The notes under the pieces were generated by a model that was not told the origin of the DNA, ran no database searches, and saw nothing but the letters and a program-made list of their open reading frames with translations. The position numbers and the translations under genes were made by a program. This document shows positions 11,843 to 21,337 of a stretch of 54,341 nt of DNA, in pieces. Position 1 is the stretch's first letter, and each line of letters opens with the position of its first letter. This DNA is from Ettlia oleoabundans (taxonomy: Eukaryota > Chlorophyta > Chlorophyceae > Chlamydomonadales). The stretch spans positions 32,907 through 87,247 of the forward strand of contig JAAMXP010000956.1 in the NCBI GenBank assembly GCA_019693395.1, given 5' to 3'.

Positions 11843-14337
11843 ATGAAGAAAGCAAGAATGTCACGCAGCTCTCTCGTGAAAAGCGGCGTCAGCTACCAGG
11901 AGACGGAAGGCTTTCCGAAGTTTCTGCAGCACACCATGTGCTTCCCGCCGGTTCAAGATCGCACCCAGGAGCAGGTGCGGCTCCGCCACCGTTTGGACGG
12001 GGGAAGCCGGGCCGCGCCGTCTAGGCCATTCACCCGCTCATTTGTCCGTTTGCAGGTGCAAGAACGCCTTCATCAGTCGTCGCAAGAGCATATGAGCCTC
12101 AACTCTAACTTGCTGGACGCCGCCGCGTCGCGCGGCACGGGTCCCCGCCTGTTCTGTGGACACGTCCCACCTGGTGCGCACCACGCAGCCTCAGCATCCA
12201 CCTTTTTAACCGTTCAACCTATCAAGCCATTCACTCCAAGTGTCAGAGCGGGATGGAAGGGTTGCGCCTTGCTGGTTGCGGTGCCAGGTAGTGGTCCGGG
12301 CTTGAGCGCCTCCCCAGCCTCTCTGTGCGGCAGCTGACCCAGCGGCCCCCTCCTCTTCCACTGTTTGCAGAGTGCACAGAGGAGCTTGTGAAGGCACACT
12401 TTAGCCAGTGGGGCCACGTCATAGGTGAGTGTATTTGGCGCACTGCCATTCAGCTAGCCTCTGCCTTTGCTGCTGCTACAGCACCCTGTCCGCCCGCCAC
12501 CCTGACCGCCCTGCGCCATCTGCATACCTTTTGTCGCCTTCATGAACTTGTATACTGCGAGTACCTCAGCTGACAGAACTGTATGCCCCCTCTCTGCCCC
12601 CTCTCTGTGTGCCACAGACGTCTATTTCCCGAAACGTAAGGACACCTTCCGCCGCCGCCCCTTCTGCTTTGTCACCTTCAACCGCCTGGAGGATGCGCAG
12701 GTAGAGGTGCAAGGAGGTGCTGGCTGCGCCTGCCTGGTCCCCTTGTTACTACATTGATGCACCTGAGTCCCAGCAGGCTGCCTGCATCGCACTGCTCTTG
12801 CGGTAAACTGTCCCCTTCGTCACCCAAACTTCCTTTGTTCCTGTCCAGCTCTCTATCCCACCGTATCATTCCCTGTTTCTTCCTCTCCTCCCACACCCAT
12901 TTTCAAGCTGCCCGCCTTCCTTCCTGTGTCCTGCTACCTGCTACTGAACCCAGCAAGATAATTGCCTGCCCATGCTATCTTTAGCGAGTGTGGTGTGCCC
13001 ATGCGTCCGTGCCGCAGCGCGCGCTGGCTGAGAGCCCCATGAACATCTGCGGCATTCCCATCAAGCAGCTGAACCTGGTGGAGGACAGGGCAGACTACTA
13101 CAAACACAGGCATCAAGGTGAGTGTGCGGGGGAAGGAAGCGCCAAGTGTGGGTCATGGACGGGGTGGTTGCCGCTAAGCCCTCTTCTGTCCTTCCAAGTA
13201 TCTGCCTGGCTAGTGCAGCAGTTGCACTGGTAGGGGCGGACAACTGTTTTGTGGCTGGAATGGCAGCCGTGAGTGCCTGCAAATAATGCACGAGATGAGA
13301 GCAAAACATCATTCTTGCCCCTCCGTCCTCTGCATGCCAACTGCTGACCCCTTGAGCCCAATTTCTTCCCTGCCGCTCACCCCTCTGCTGCAGCGGCCCA
13401 CAGCGCTTTGGTCCAGGCGCTGCAGTCGCTGGCTCTTGTTGGAAACGAGCCTGGTGCACGCGCAGCCCCCGCCGGAGCCGTTGGCCAGCGCCCTGCCGCT
13501 GCTGCAGATATTAATCTTTCCAACTTGGCGGCCCTTGCGGCTCTGGAGAAGGCAGCTTCAGGCGGCATGGCCCCTTGTCCAAGCGCCATGCACCTGCAGG
13601 CCGCACACCAGCAGCAGGTGGGGTCGAAGCCGCTTTCTCGCTGCTACAGTTTGCTGCTTGACCATGCCAGCTAAAGCGTTGCCGAGCTATGCTAGATCCT
13701 TTACAGCAAGGAGATGCCCAGACGCAAGTTGGGTGGTTTGCTAAGCCGCCTGCCAACAATGCCTGCTCCCGTGTTGCAGCGCTATACCATGCACCAGCCG
13801 TTGGGTTGGAGCGGCTTTGATGCTGTGCGCCATGCTCCCGCCCCTGCCGCTGCCACCCTGCCCTTTGCCAACCTACCCGGCTTCACGGAGGCGGGCGTGG
13901 CAGCCGGCGGCGGCACGCGGATGGGCCTGCCCCCAGCGGCACCTTCCTACATGCCTGTGCACCTGCCCCAGGCTGCTCCGCAGCATAGCAGTGCCGCTGC
14001 ATTGGCTGCTGCGCTGGCGGCCCCCTCCACCTCCACTGCCGATTGCCGTCTGAGCAGCGGCAGCACTGACTGGGCAGGCGCTCACAGCCCTTTCAGCACA
14101 CTGGAGGCCTCCCAACATGTCTCAGCAAGCAGCAGCCCCCCCAAGAGCGGCGAGTTTGCTCACCTTGCTGCCGCCATGTGTGTCCGCAACTCGGGCGGCA
14201 GCGCCACCACCCGCAGCGCCAGCGGCTGCGCCTCTCCGGGCCTGGATGCTGCCGCCGCCAACCGGCTGGCCATGTGGCAGCTGCAGAGCGAGCTCCTGGC
14301 AGGAGATGGCAGTTCCACCGCTCCAGGATTCGCCTAG
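11843..14337 (+). CDS. Single-RRM RNA-binding protein
   Basis: Exons: 11843-11974, 12056-12173, 12371-12424, 12618-12700, 13018-13117, 13394-13617, 13780-14337; 422 aa. One RNA recognition motif spans roughly residues 76-150: RNP2 is RLFCGHVP, then ECTEELVKAHFSQWGHVIDVY, and RNP1 is RPFCFVTF. The RRM recalls the second RRM of TDP-43/hnRNP-like proteins (DVYFPK linker), but no TDP-43 first RRM is present. The remaining ~270 residues are Ala/Ser/Pro-rich, low-complexity and probably disordered. Binding of mRNA in nucleus or cytoplasm is a family-level inference. The start is the first ATG of the open frame; MSRSS follows five codons later as an alternative. The segment 11975-12055 is open in frame and may be retained. 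No TGTAA signal is close to the stop. Confidence 0.85.
11975..12055 (+). other. 81-nt in-frame intron (possible exitron) in the RRM gene
   Basis: The segment has a GAGCAG|GTGCGG donor and a TTTGCAG acceptor, is exactly 27 codons long and has no stop in the gene frame. Splicing gives 422 aa and retention gives 449 aa with an added Arg-rich stretch before the RRM. Confidence 0.5.
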
Positions 14338-15347
14338 GGTGTGCCCTCTACCGCAGTGCCAATGCCTATGCTTGTCGACCTCAACTGAACAAATTGTTGC
14401 GGGCGTGTGTGGGCTTGCAATCTACGCACGCCTTCAGACCTCGCCAGCCTTCCATGACGCCATCCCCCTACCTGTCTGTCATGACGTTGCTATGGATCTT
14501 GCACATCCTCCTGCTGAAGCGGTAACGCCCATCAGCATTCTGGCTTGCATATGGGCGTTGCAGGTTATGGTCGCTGCCTCCACTCTCAGCTCACACGTTC
14601 TACTTACACAGCACACCTCTTGGCCCCCGGCTCTACTAGTTTGCTCAGCTGTCCTACCTCGTCGCGCATGCATACTGCTTTTGTTACCCCTGGGTGCCCC
14701 CTGCGCATCTCTCACCTGCTGTGCCCCAGGGGATCAGCACCACTACTTGCATACATAAACCTCAAGTAGCCATTGCCATAAGCAACCGGTTCTACACAAG
14801 ACCCCCCATCCTGCTGCTGCAAGGGCATACGTCGCTTTTGAGCTTCCCGTGCTTGCCTCACCCTTGATCGCACTTGCCGTCCCTTTTGTACTTAGCTCCC
14901 TCCTCCCTGTTTTCTGGCCCTTTTCCGTTGTCTGTGAAAATGTCCATGTTCGTGTGGCAGAGGGAACCAACTAAATGTCCCGGCCCCACCAATTTTCAGT
15001 CAGCCATGTTTGATTCTCTTCTGAGTGCGACTTGCACGGTTCCGCAACATTTCAGGTGTTGTCAGCTCAAACCAACTTTCCTTCCAGTACAGCCCTCCCT
15101 TGAAATGGTTGTGTCTTGTTTTCTTGGTAGAAGCCACTTCGCGCCTGTGCCTTGCAGATCATATGTAAAATGGTTGTCAGCTTTGCGGCACTCACGAACA
15201 GGAAAGGAGCTGCCGGCACATCAGCAGCAATTGCTGGGCAGTGTGACGTTGGTTAAAAAAGGGCAAAGGAACGAAGGCTCAGACCCCGGGCAGAGGAAAC
15301 AAGGCTCAGACCCCTGGCTCATTTGTCTGCTAGCATCGCCCCAGCTT
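14338..15347. other. Convergent 3' region, RRM gene / acidic-tail gene
   Basis: About 1 kb between two facing stop codons. Long open frames here (14117-14758 plus, 14874-15587 plus) have no recognisable content. A 15-nt near-repeat (AAGGCTCAGACCCC core) occurs at 15273-15287 and 15300-15314. A TGTAA lies near 15165 on the plus strand, far from the RRM stop. Confidence 0.35.
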
Positions 15348-17735
15348 TCAAAGTCCCAGAATGCTGCTCGCACTCTCCTCACTGCTGACTCGTGTGCGGT
15401 GCACGTCGCTGCTCCTGTTGCTCCCGCCCCCCTGGCTGCCCTGCTCGCTTTCCTCCTCTTCGTCCTGAGTGCCTTCCTTATCATCCTCTACTGCGTCGGG
15501 GTCAGACAGCTGCAGGAGCAGGCATATGTGAAGATGGTGGTTCGGCTGCATGAGCGGCTGCTGCACAGCCCCAGCAATGAACTCTAACGTCTGCCGTCCT
15601 CAGCACCAACACACCTGCTCAAACAAGCGGGTCAATTCCTCCTTGTCCAATTTGAACGTCTCAGCCTGTTCCAGCAGCGTGTTCTGGACCCTCTGCACGC
15701 AGCATAGCGCAGCACGGCACAGCAAGGTACGGCAAGTCAGACGCAGCAGCAGCGGCAGCAGTTGGCAGCAGGCCTGGCGACGACACCACTCGACAACATT
15801 AGAGCCACTATACTCCAGCCATCGTGCGGTAGCTCTGCTCAAAAGGCATGTGGTGGGTTGTAGGGCTGCAAACAATGCCTCAGTGAGGCAGAGGCAGGCG
15901 CAGTAGGCGTTGGCAAAAACAAAAGCAAGCTGAAAGGGTTGCCCTCAGCTACGACAGCCACTCAACGCGCCTGCACCGCGGTCTGGTACAGACGCTGCTT
16001 GCTTGCTAGGGTGGGGGCGCTGCCGGCCTGCTGCGCTGACCAGTATGCCAGGCTCTTTCTGGTGCAGCGCTGGATCAGCCTGCACCAATATGGACGCCGG
16101 CATTGAAGTGAGGAAGAACACCACGAACAGCCGCAGGCGGTCAACGGCTCAAACACCGGCCCTTTGTGGTGCAGCCTGACCTGTGAACTACTGGTGTCAT
16201 CAAATCACCAACCCGTTCTGGCGTCCATGCACAAACAATGAATGCAAACCAACAGAACCCGCCTTCATGCAGCATCAAAAATGAATGCAAACCAACAGCA
16301 ACCCGCCTTCATGCAGCATCAAACAGTAAACGGAAACCAGGCCCTTGTCACATGCACACATATGGCCCGCCCACCTGAGGGCGTCCAAGTAGGCATTGTG
16401 AAACAAGAGCTCAATGGTAAGAGGGTCCCCAGCCACGCCGCCAGCTGCAGCACCCCTCGGGCTGCCCGGCGCCCCAACAACACTGCCGCAGCCGCCACTG
16501 GCCCCAGTGCAGTTGCGAACCAGCGATGCGTCCCGCTTCAGGTTGGCTCGCCACACCAGCATTGCAAACTTCAGCTCCCCCACTCGCTCGTAATCAGCAA
16601 GAGTGTGGCTGGCAGGCTTCTGGGGACAAGTAGGGAAAAATTTAGGCAGCAACACAAGAGGCACATAAAGATCAGGACTGTGATGTTTCAAACTCAACTT
16701 CTGCACACCTGCACTGTTCCCTATTTCCCTTTCCCACTGTTCTGCATATATATACCACAGTCCACTAGCACCTTTGAGATGCAAGTGTTGGCACCCTCAA
16801 CGGCTCACCGCACCACTGCACCACCTATTACACACCTTCTATCTTGCGCAATTGTTGCCCAAACAACCCACCTGCAGCTGCACCGCGTAATTGTCCAGCA
16901 CACCATGCTCCCGCGCCAGCTGCACACACAGCTGCTTGTCTGTGTTGAGCTCGTTTGCTGCCGCATTGAACAGGTGCTGGCGCTGCTGGTGCTCAAAAGA
17001 GGGGTCCAGCAGGCCCCACACAACGCCCTCATGAAGGTCAAACAGCGCATCCTTGAGGCAGCCCAAAACTGCAGTGGGCAGGAGGGAACGGCAGCCTAGC
17101 ACTGCATAGTGGCGTGCGGCAATAGGAGGTTAAGGAGAGAAGAAGATCAGAGCAGGGCGAGGGTGCTGGGCAAGCGCTGCGTGATGNNNNNNNNNNNNNN
17201 NNNNNNNNNNNNNNNTGAAAGGTGCCAAAGGGGGCCAAAAAACTTTCAAAGCGCACGTAGCAGAAGGAGGATTCGACATGCACACAATTGTTTTAATGAT
17301 GATGGCAGGCGCGGAGCGGGAGAGAGGCAGGCTGTCTTGGACACAGAGGCAATGGGGTGTGTCAGTAGCACCGCTACTAACAACGCAGGAATGCTATCCC
17401 TTCATACACTGGTTGTTGTGCCTTGCCTGCCTCTTCAACATCCTTGCCCTGCAGGTGAAGTTGACAGCAGATCAAGCCAAGAGATTCACTTGGGACTGAA
17501 TAAAGGGACGTTGGTGTGTTTAGCGGCTCTCGTGTGCCGCTGACCGCTATGGGCGGCATAGGCGGACCTGCTCCAGCAGCAGCCTGAGTTTGAAGTCGGG
17601 GCCGCCCCTTCCTGTATCGCTCAATTCGGCCTGCAGCTTGTCTCTCCAGATGGCCAGCGTTGAGAAGGGATACGAGTCGTCTCCGCCTGTGCGGGCAGCC
17701 CCTGCCGCTGCTTGCTGGTGAGCCATGGCTTTCAT
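15348..17735 (-). CDS. Unrecognised helical protein with acidic C-terminal tail
   Basis: Exons: 17735-17568, 17448-17427 (a 22-nt micro-exon), 17068-16872, 16619-16375, 16079-15977, 15692-15615, 15509-15348; 324 aa. All phases close. The protein is mainly helical (for example FKLRLLLEQGKDVEEAVLG and TLLEQAETFKLDKEELTRLF), has a Gly/Ala-rich insert in exon 4 and ends in an Asp/Glu/Ser-rich tail (DEEEESEQ). I do not recognise a family. The micro-exon needs a GC donor (GCAAGG at 17426), but it joins two helices smoothly, which supports it. A second ATG nine codons' length downstream (17726) could be used. The 29-base N gap lies in intron 2, so coding sequence is probably complete. Divergent from the VOC gene and convergent with the RRM gene. 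Confidence 0.65.
16237..16323. repeat. Two-copy 43/44-bp tandem repeat
   Basis: Copies at 16237-16279 and 16280-16323 differ by one inserted base. The repeat sits in the intron between exons 16619-16375 and 16079-15977 of the acidic-tail gene and makes overlapping open frames that are not real. Confidence 0.9.
17187..17215. other. Assembly gap (29 N)
   Basis: Run of undetermined bases, inside intron 2 of the minus-strand acidic-tail gene. Confidence 0.99.
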
Positions 17736-18782
17736 GGTGGGAATGTTGGACTAACTAGAAGTGAATCAAGGAGGTGTAGGGTCGTCCGAGGTTTTGGAGC
17801 ACCCGCTTCAGCCCCTGGCAGTGAGCTGGAATTGGCATCTTGAGAAAAGAAAGGCCCAGAAACATTGGTGTTTGGCTTCGCTTACGAGCAAGAGATGGCA
17901 CATTCCGCTTGGGAGCAGGTAGAAGGCAAGAAACGCTTATGGTTGGCATCCTCGCAAACACCAGCGTTGGTGGCAGCGGCAATGACGTGCCCAAGGGAGA
18001 GAAAGAGGCTTTGCTGCAGCGCCACAGGTTTGGCCCCCAGGCTGCGTCAGATTGAATCATACTTCCAGCAGCCAGTGAGACCCCGCTGCGCACAGTTCAG
18101 GCGGGGGTGCGCTGTTGGCGCGCATCTGCGGGCACAAGCGGTGTGCCTGCTGAGGGCTGTTGTGCTCCAGCTCAAACTCTTAAACCTTGCCGCTGCCTGG
18201 TTCGTGAGTAAGACGCCAGCCAACAAGCGACATTGTGCAAGGGCACCATTAGTGGCCTGATGTCCCACCAATCCACAAACCGGCTCAAAATGGTCTGAGC
18301 TGGCCTCCGCACTCCTGTCGGCATTCTGTCGCGGCCCCCCACCCCACCCCACCACCACCACCTTCCCGACCCAATCGACCGCACACCGTCATCACACCCT
18401 TATCAATAAGATGGCTTACCTGCACTACCATCTGCGTGCCAGAGATGGGAAGCCCGAGTATGTTGAGGAGCAGGCGGAGGACTTCCAGGGCCAACCCTTC
18501 ACCAAATGCAAGCCCCTGCTACAGCTGGTACGTATGGAGCAGCCGAAATTGTGGTGCGCTGCTTCCTGTACTGATCTTACGATCGATCTTAGGGCAGCAA
18601 GGGGCTCAGCGGCGTCCTGCACCCCCAGACCGTGAACTGAGCCAGGCTGAGTGGTTGCAAGTTATGCCCTGCCTGCTGCGAGGAATGGTGGGCGCAGGGC
18701 TGTGCTGATTGAAGCTGCTCAGGGCTGTCTGCAGGCGGGTGTTAACAATCCAAGCTTCTCAGAGGCGGACGAAAGCTGGGGC
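17736..18782. promoter_or_regulatory. Divergent intergenic region, acidic-tail gene / VOC gene
   Basis: Contains a CCCCA/CCA tract at about 18337-18362. A protein-like plus-strand stretch at 18411-18527 (begins MAYLHYHLRARDGK, ends at a GTACGT donor) could be a first exon of the VOC gene, joined in phase to an acceptor near 18732 and running into the VOC start codon. The reverse strand over the same bases is also open, so this is unresolved. Confidence 0.35.
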
Positions 18783-20376
18783 ATGCCGATACGCTGCAAG
18801 GCGGTCAATCATGTGGCGATCGGGGCCAATGACGTGCATGCCATTTCCAGGCGCGTGGCTTGGTGGACAGATGCTCTCATACCTATCTCCAACTGACTGC
18901 CGCCTGTGGGGAAAATGCATCGCTGCACCTATGTTTGCACGGTGGCTTGGCTACTATGAGGCGTGCATTCGTTCCACGTTTGAGCAGGTACTGAAGCTGC
19001 GACTGCAACGGTTTAACAACTGTTTTCATCGTCTGCAGGTTCTACTGCAAAGTTTTGGGTTTCCGTGAGATCCCACGACCAAACCTTGGCTTCCCAGGTG
19101 CAACGGCAGCTTGTGTTGTGCATGGCATATCTAGTTCCTCTGGTTCCCCTAGCCTTCCCTTGTCTGACTTGCAGGACTGGTATTCGTTTGGTTATGGCAA
19201 GTGCCTATGAAATTGCTGTGAAGTCTGCATGCAGGCCACTGGGTCAAGGGGCTGGGCATCATGATCCACATCATACAACGCGATCCAACTGTTCCCTACC
19301 ACTTCAAAGACTGGAAGGTGAGATGATGAGCAGCCAGGCAGGCAACTTAAATGGACAGCCGTGCATCGGACAGTGCAGCTCTCTCCCTTCATATGGCAGT
19401 CAGCGCTTCATATGGCGCTGCTTCGGTTGCTTACCCAACTGACACGCTGGCATGATTCCTACCTTGTATAATCTACACCATTGCCGCCTTCATCCTCCAT
19501 TGCCAGAGCCAGTGCTTCTCGCGCGCCATATCTGTCTCCCACTACATGCTAACAGAGGTCGGCTGCAAACTCATGAGCTGCTCTTGCATCTCCAATTTAC
19601 GGCAAGAACACTGCATGTTATCCAAATCGCCTGTCTTGCGCACCCTGCTGCACTGCACTGACACCGCAGGAGCAGTATGAGGTGGAGCCGGAGGCCTGGT
19701 TCATCCGGCGAGGCAGCCACCTGGCTCTGGAGGTTGAGGACTTGGATCAGGCAGAGGAAGTGCTGAGGCGCCATGGAGTGCAGTACTCGCGCCACCAGCT
19801 GCCAGGTGGGTTGCCTAGTATCTGGTTGTGTAGTGCGTGTTTGACTGTGGTCGGCTGTGGTTGGCTGTCTGGGCACCATACTCACCTTGCTTGCTGGGAC
19901 AGCTGGTGCAACATAGTGGGCAGAGTGCAGCATGAGGATGGGTGGAAGTGCGACAGTAACAGCGCCTCCGACAGCAGCAAGTCCTTTCCTGCGTTTTGGG
20001 TGCTGTCTCGGGGTCTATTTGTTAAGGGGAGCGGCAAGCCTGTTTGGCATAGTCACCGGTCTTCCAGCCAGAGTGATGCTGCCGACGCTGCTGCAGATGC
20101 CGGTGTCAACCAGCTGTTCTTCTACGATCCCGAGGGTGCGATACAAACTGCAGCACTTGCATTTCATCGACATTCTCCTGCTGCTGTGTGCCTCCTTGCT
20201 GCTGTGTGCAGCCTTAGGAATCTGCATTCCAGGGCAGCCCTGCAACATGTGCCGCTATTTCACGATTGAAGCAAGACCACAAACCTTGCGGTGCAGGTAA
20301 TGGGGTGGAGGTGGGAGGCTACGAAAAGACCTGGGAGTTCTTGAGAGAGCACGGCGAGGACAACGGCTGGCTGTAA
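18783..20376 (+). CDS. VOC/glyoxalase-fold protein (glyoxalase I-like)
   Basis: Exons: 18783-18850, 19039-19097, 19235-19317, 19670-19805, 20097-20135, 20297-20376; 154 aa, the size of a single VOC domain. Two babababb halves are visible: VNHVAIGANDV then FYCKVLGFREI and GIMIHIIQRDP; later GSHLALEVEDLDQAEEVLRRHG, FFYDPEGNGVEVGGYE. His in VNHV, His in GSHLAL and Glu in NGVEV sit where VOC metal ligands normally lie. It resembles plant GLYI-like proteins such as At1g80160 (recalled); activity on methylglyoxal is not proved. Exon 1 must end ATTTCCAG|GCGCGT, a GC donor, because no GT donor gives the right phase or the family spacing of 15 residues from NH to FY. An N-terminal extension from upstream is possible. 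TGTAA overlaps the stop codon. Confidence 0.88.
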
Positions 20377-20650
20377 CATTTGACAGCGCGGCAGCCGGCG
20401 CCGCAGGCGACATGCTGGGCTGCCCGGCGTGGCTGGCATCTGGACGCGTGAAACAGGCAGGACAGAAGGAACTGACGTTGTATCACGGGCATTGTGATTT
20501 CAATCTTTATGTTTTGCGACAGTAAAGTAGAGCAGCAGAGCCGGCAGCAGACGCAAGCAGGAGGAGCGCTTGCAGAAAGCAAAACAGGCAAACAAAAGTT
20601 GCAAGGTCACGACAATGCCGGAAGCTGGGATGACGCTGGTCTCACATCTA
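20377..20650. other. Convergent 3' region, VOC gene / BolA2 gene
   Basis: Only 274 nt separate the two facing stop codons. Both stops are embedded in TGTAA (plus 20372-20376; minus 20655-20651), the chlorophyte poly(A) motif, though that may be chance. No other feature is seen. Confidence 0.5.
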
Positions 20651-21120
20651 TTACAACTGCTGCTGTGCTTGCTTGTCTGCTGCTGCCTGCTCTTCCTCTG
20701 GTGTTTTTGCCTTTTTTATGCTGAGGGCGTGGATGTCGGGCATCAGCGGTGCCAGCGCTGCGTTCACCAACTTGTGCCGCTCCAGCAGCCGCTTGCCTGA
20801 GAATTGAGAGCTCACCACATATACCTCAAAGCTGGTGCCACAGCTGCAGGGGAGCAGATCATGGAGGGCGTCAGTCATGTAAGGAAGTTGAAGGTAGGGA
20901 TGTCAGGGTGGTGTCAAGCCTGTTCACACTGCCGGGTGCGGGGGCGGCGCCCAACCAAGTCCGCCATCGACGCGCCGTTCCCGCCTGCTTGGCTGTCAGC
21001 CAAGTCCACAATATGGTTGTATCTCCCAAGAGGTGCTCACCCCGCAATGTCCTCAACTCGAACGTCTGTAGCCGCCAGTTCCGAGCGGAGTCGCTCCTCG
21101 ACGTCCGTTGAGCCCACCAT
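20651..21120 (-). CDS. BOLA2: BolA2-like protein
   Basis: Two exons, 21120-21041 and 20843-20651, give 90 aa, the usual length of the cytosolic BolA2 type. The order is helix (VEERLRSELAATDVRVEDIAG), then CGTSFEVYVVSSQFSGK, then LLERHKLVNAAL and IHALSIKKAKTPEE, matching the BolA fold. The conserved Cys before TSFEV and His in ERHKL are the expected iron-sulfur ligands in complexes with monothiol glutaredoxins. There is no N-terminal extension, so no plastid or mitochondrial targeting is seen. Role in iron-sulfur trafficking or iron sensing is family knowledge. Start ATG lies 217 nt from the divergent MON1 start. Confidence 0.92.
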
Positions 21121-21337
21121 GTGGCTACACTAATCCTGGGTCCGCCGAGTATGCTGCCAAGGGCCCTTGTTTGGTTCGCAGTGCCATGCTGGCGTCCAGT
21201 CACCAAAAACATGCCATCAGCAGCGCATATGCCCGCTCCCCAGTCTGATTGTGTATATTATAAGGCTGATCAAGTTTGACAGCGATGAAAGCAATTTGAC
21301 CCTCCCACGAGTGTGTTTTGATCGGCGAGATCGAAAG
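21121..21337. promoter_or_regulatory. Bidirectional promoter, BolA2 / MON1
   Basis: Only 217 nt lie between the two start codons, so both 5' leaders and core promoters must fit here. A TATATTATAAGG stretch at about 21253-21264 is a possible TATA element for MON1. Confidence 0.6.

Noticed and set aside
11446..11844. 132-codon minus-strand open frame opposite the RRM gene start
   Set aside because: Antisense to the RRM leader, no recognisable motif, and no exons continue it.
19098..19234. In-frame read-through after VOC exon 2 giving DWYSFGYGK, which resembles the family's AWLFNYG motif
   Set aside because: The exon at 19235 (HWVKGLGIMIHIIQ) fits the family spacing exactly and matches phase, while the read-through meets a stop soon after.
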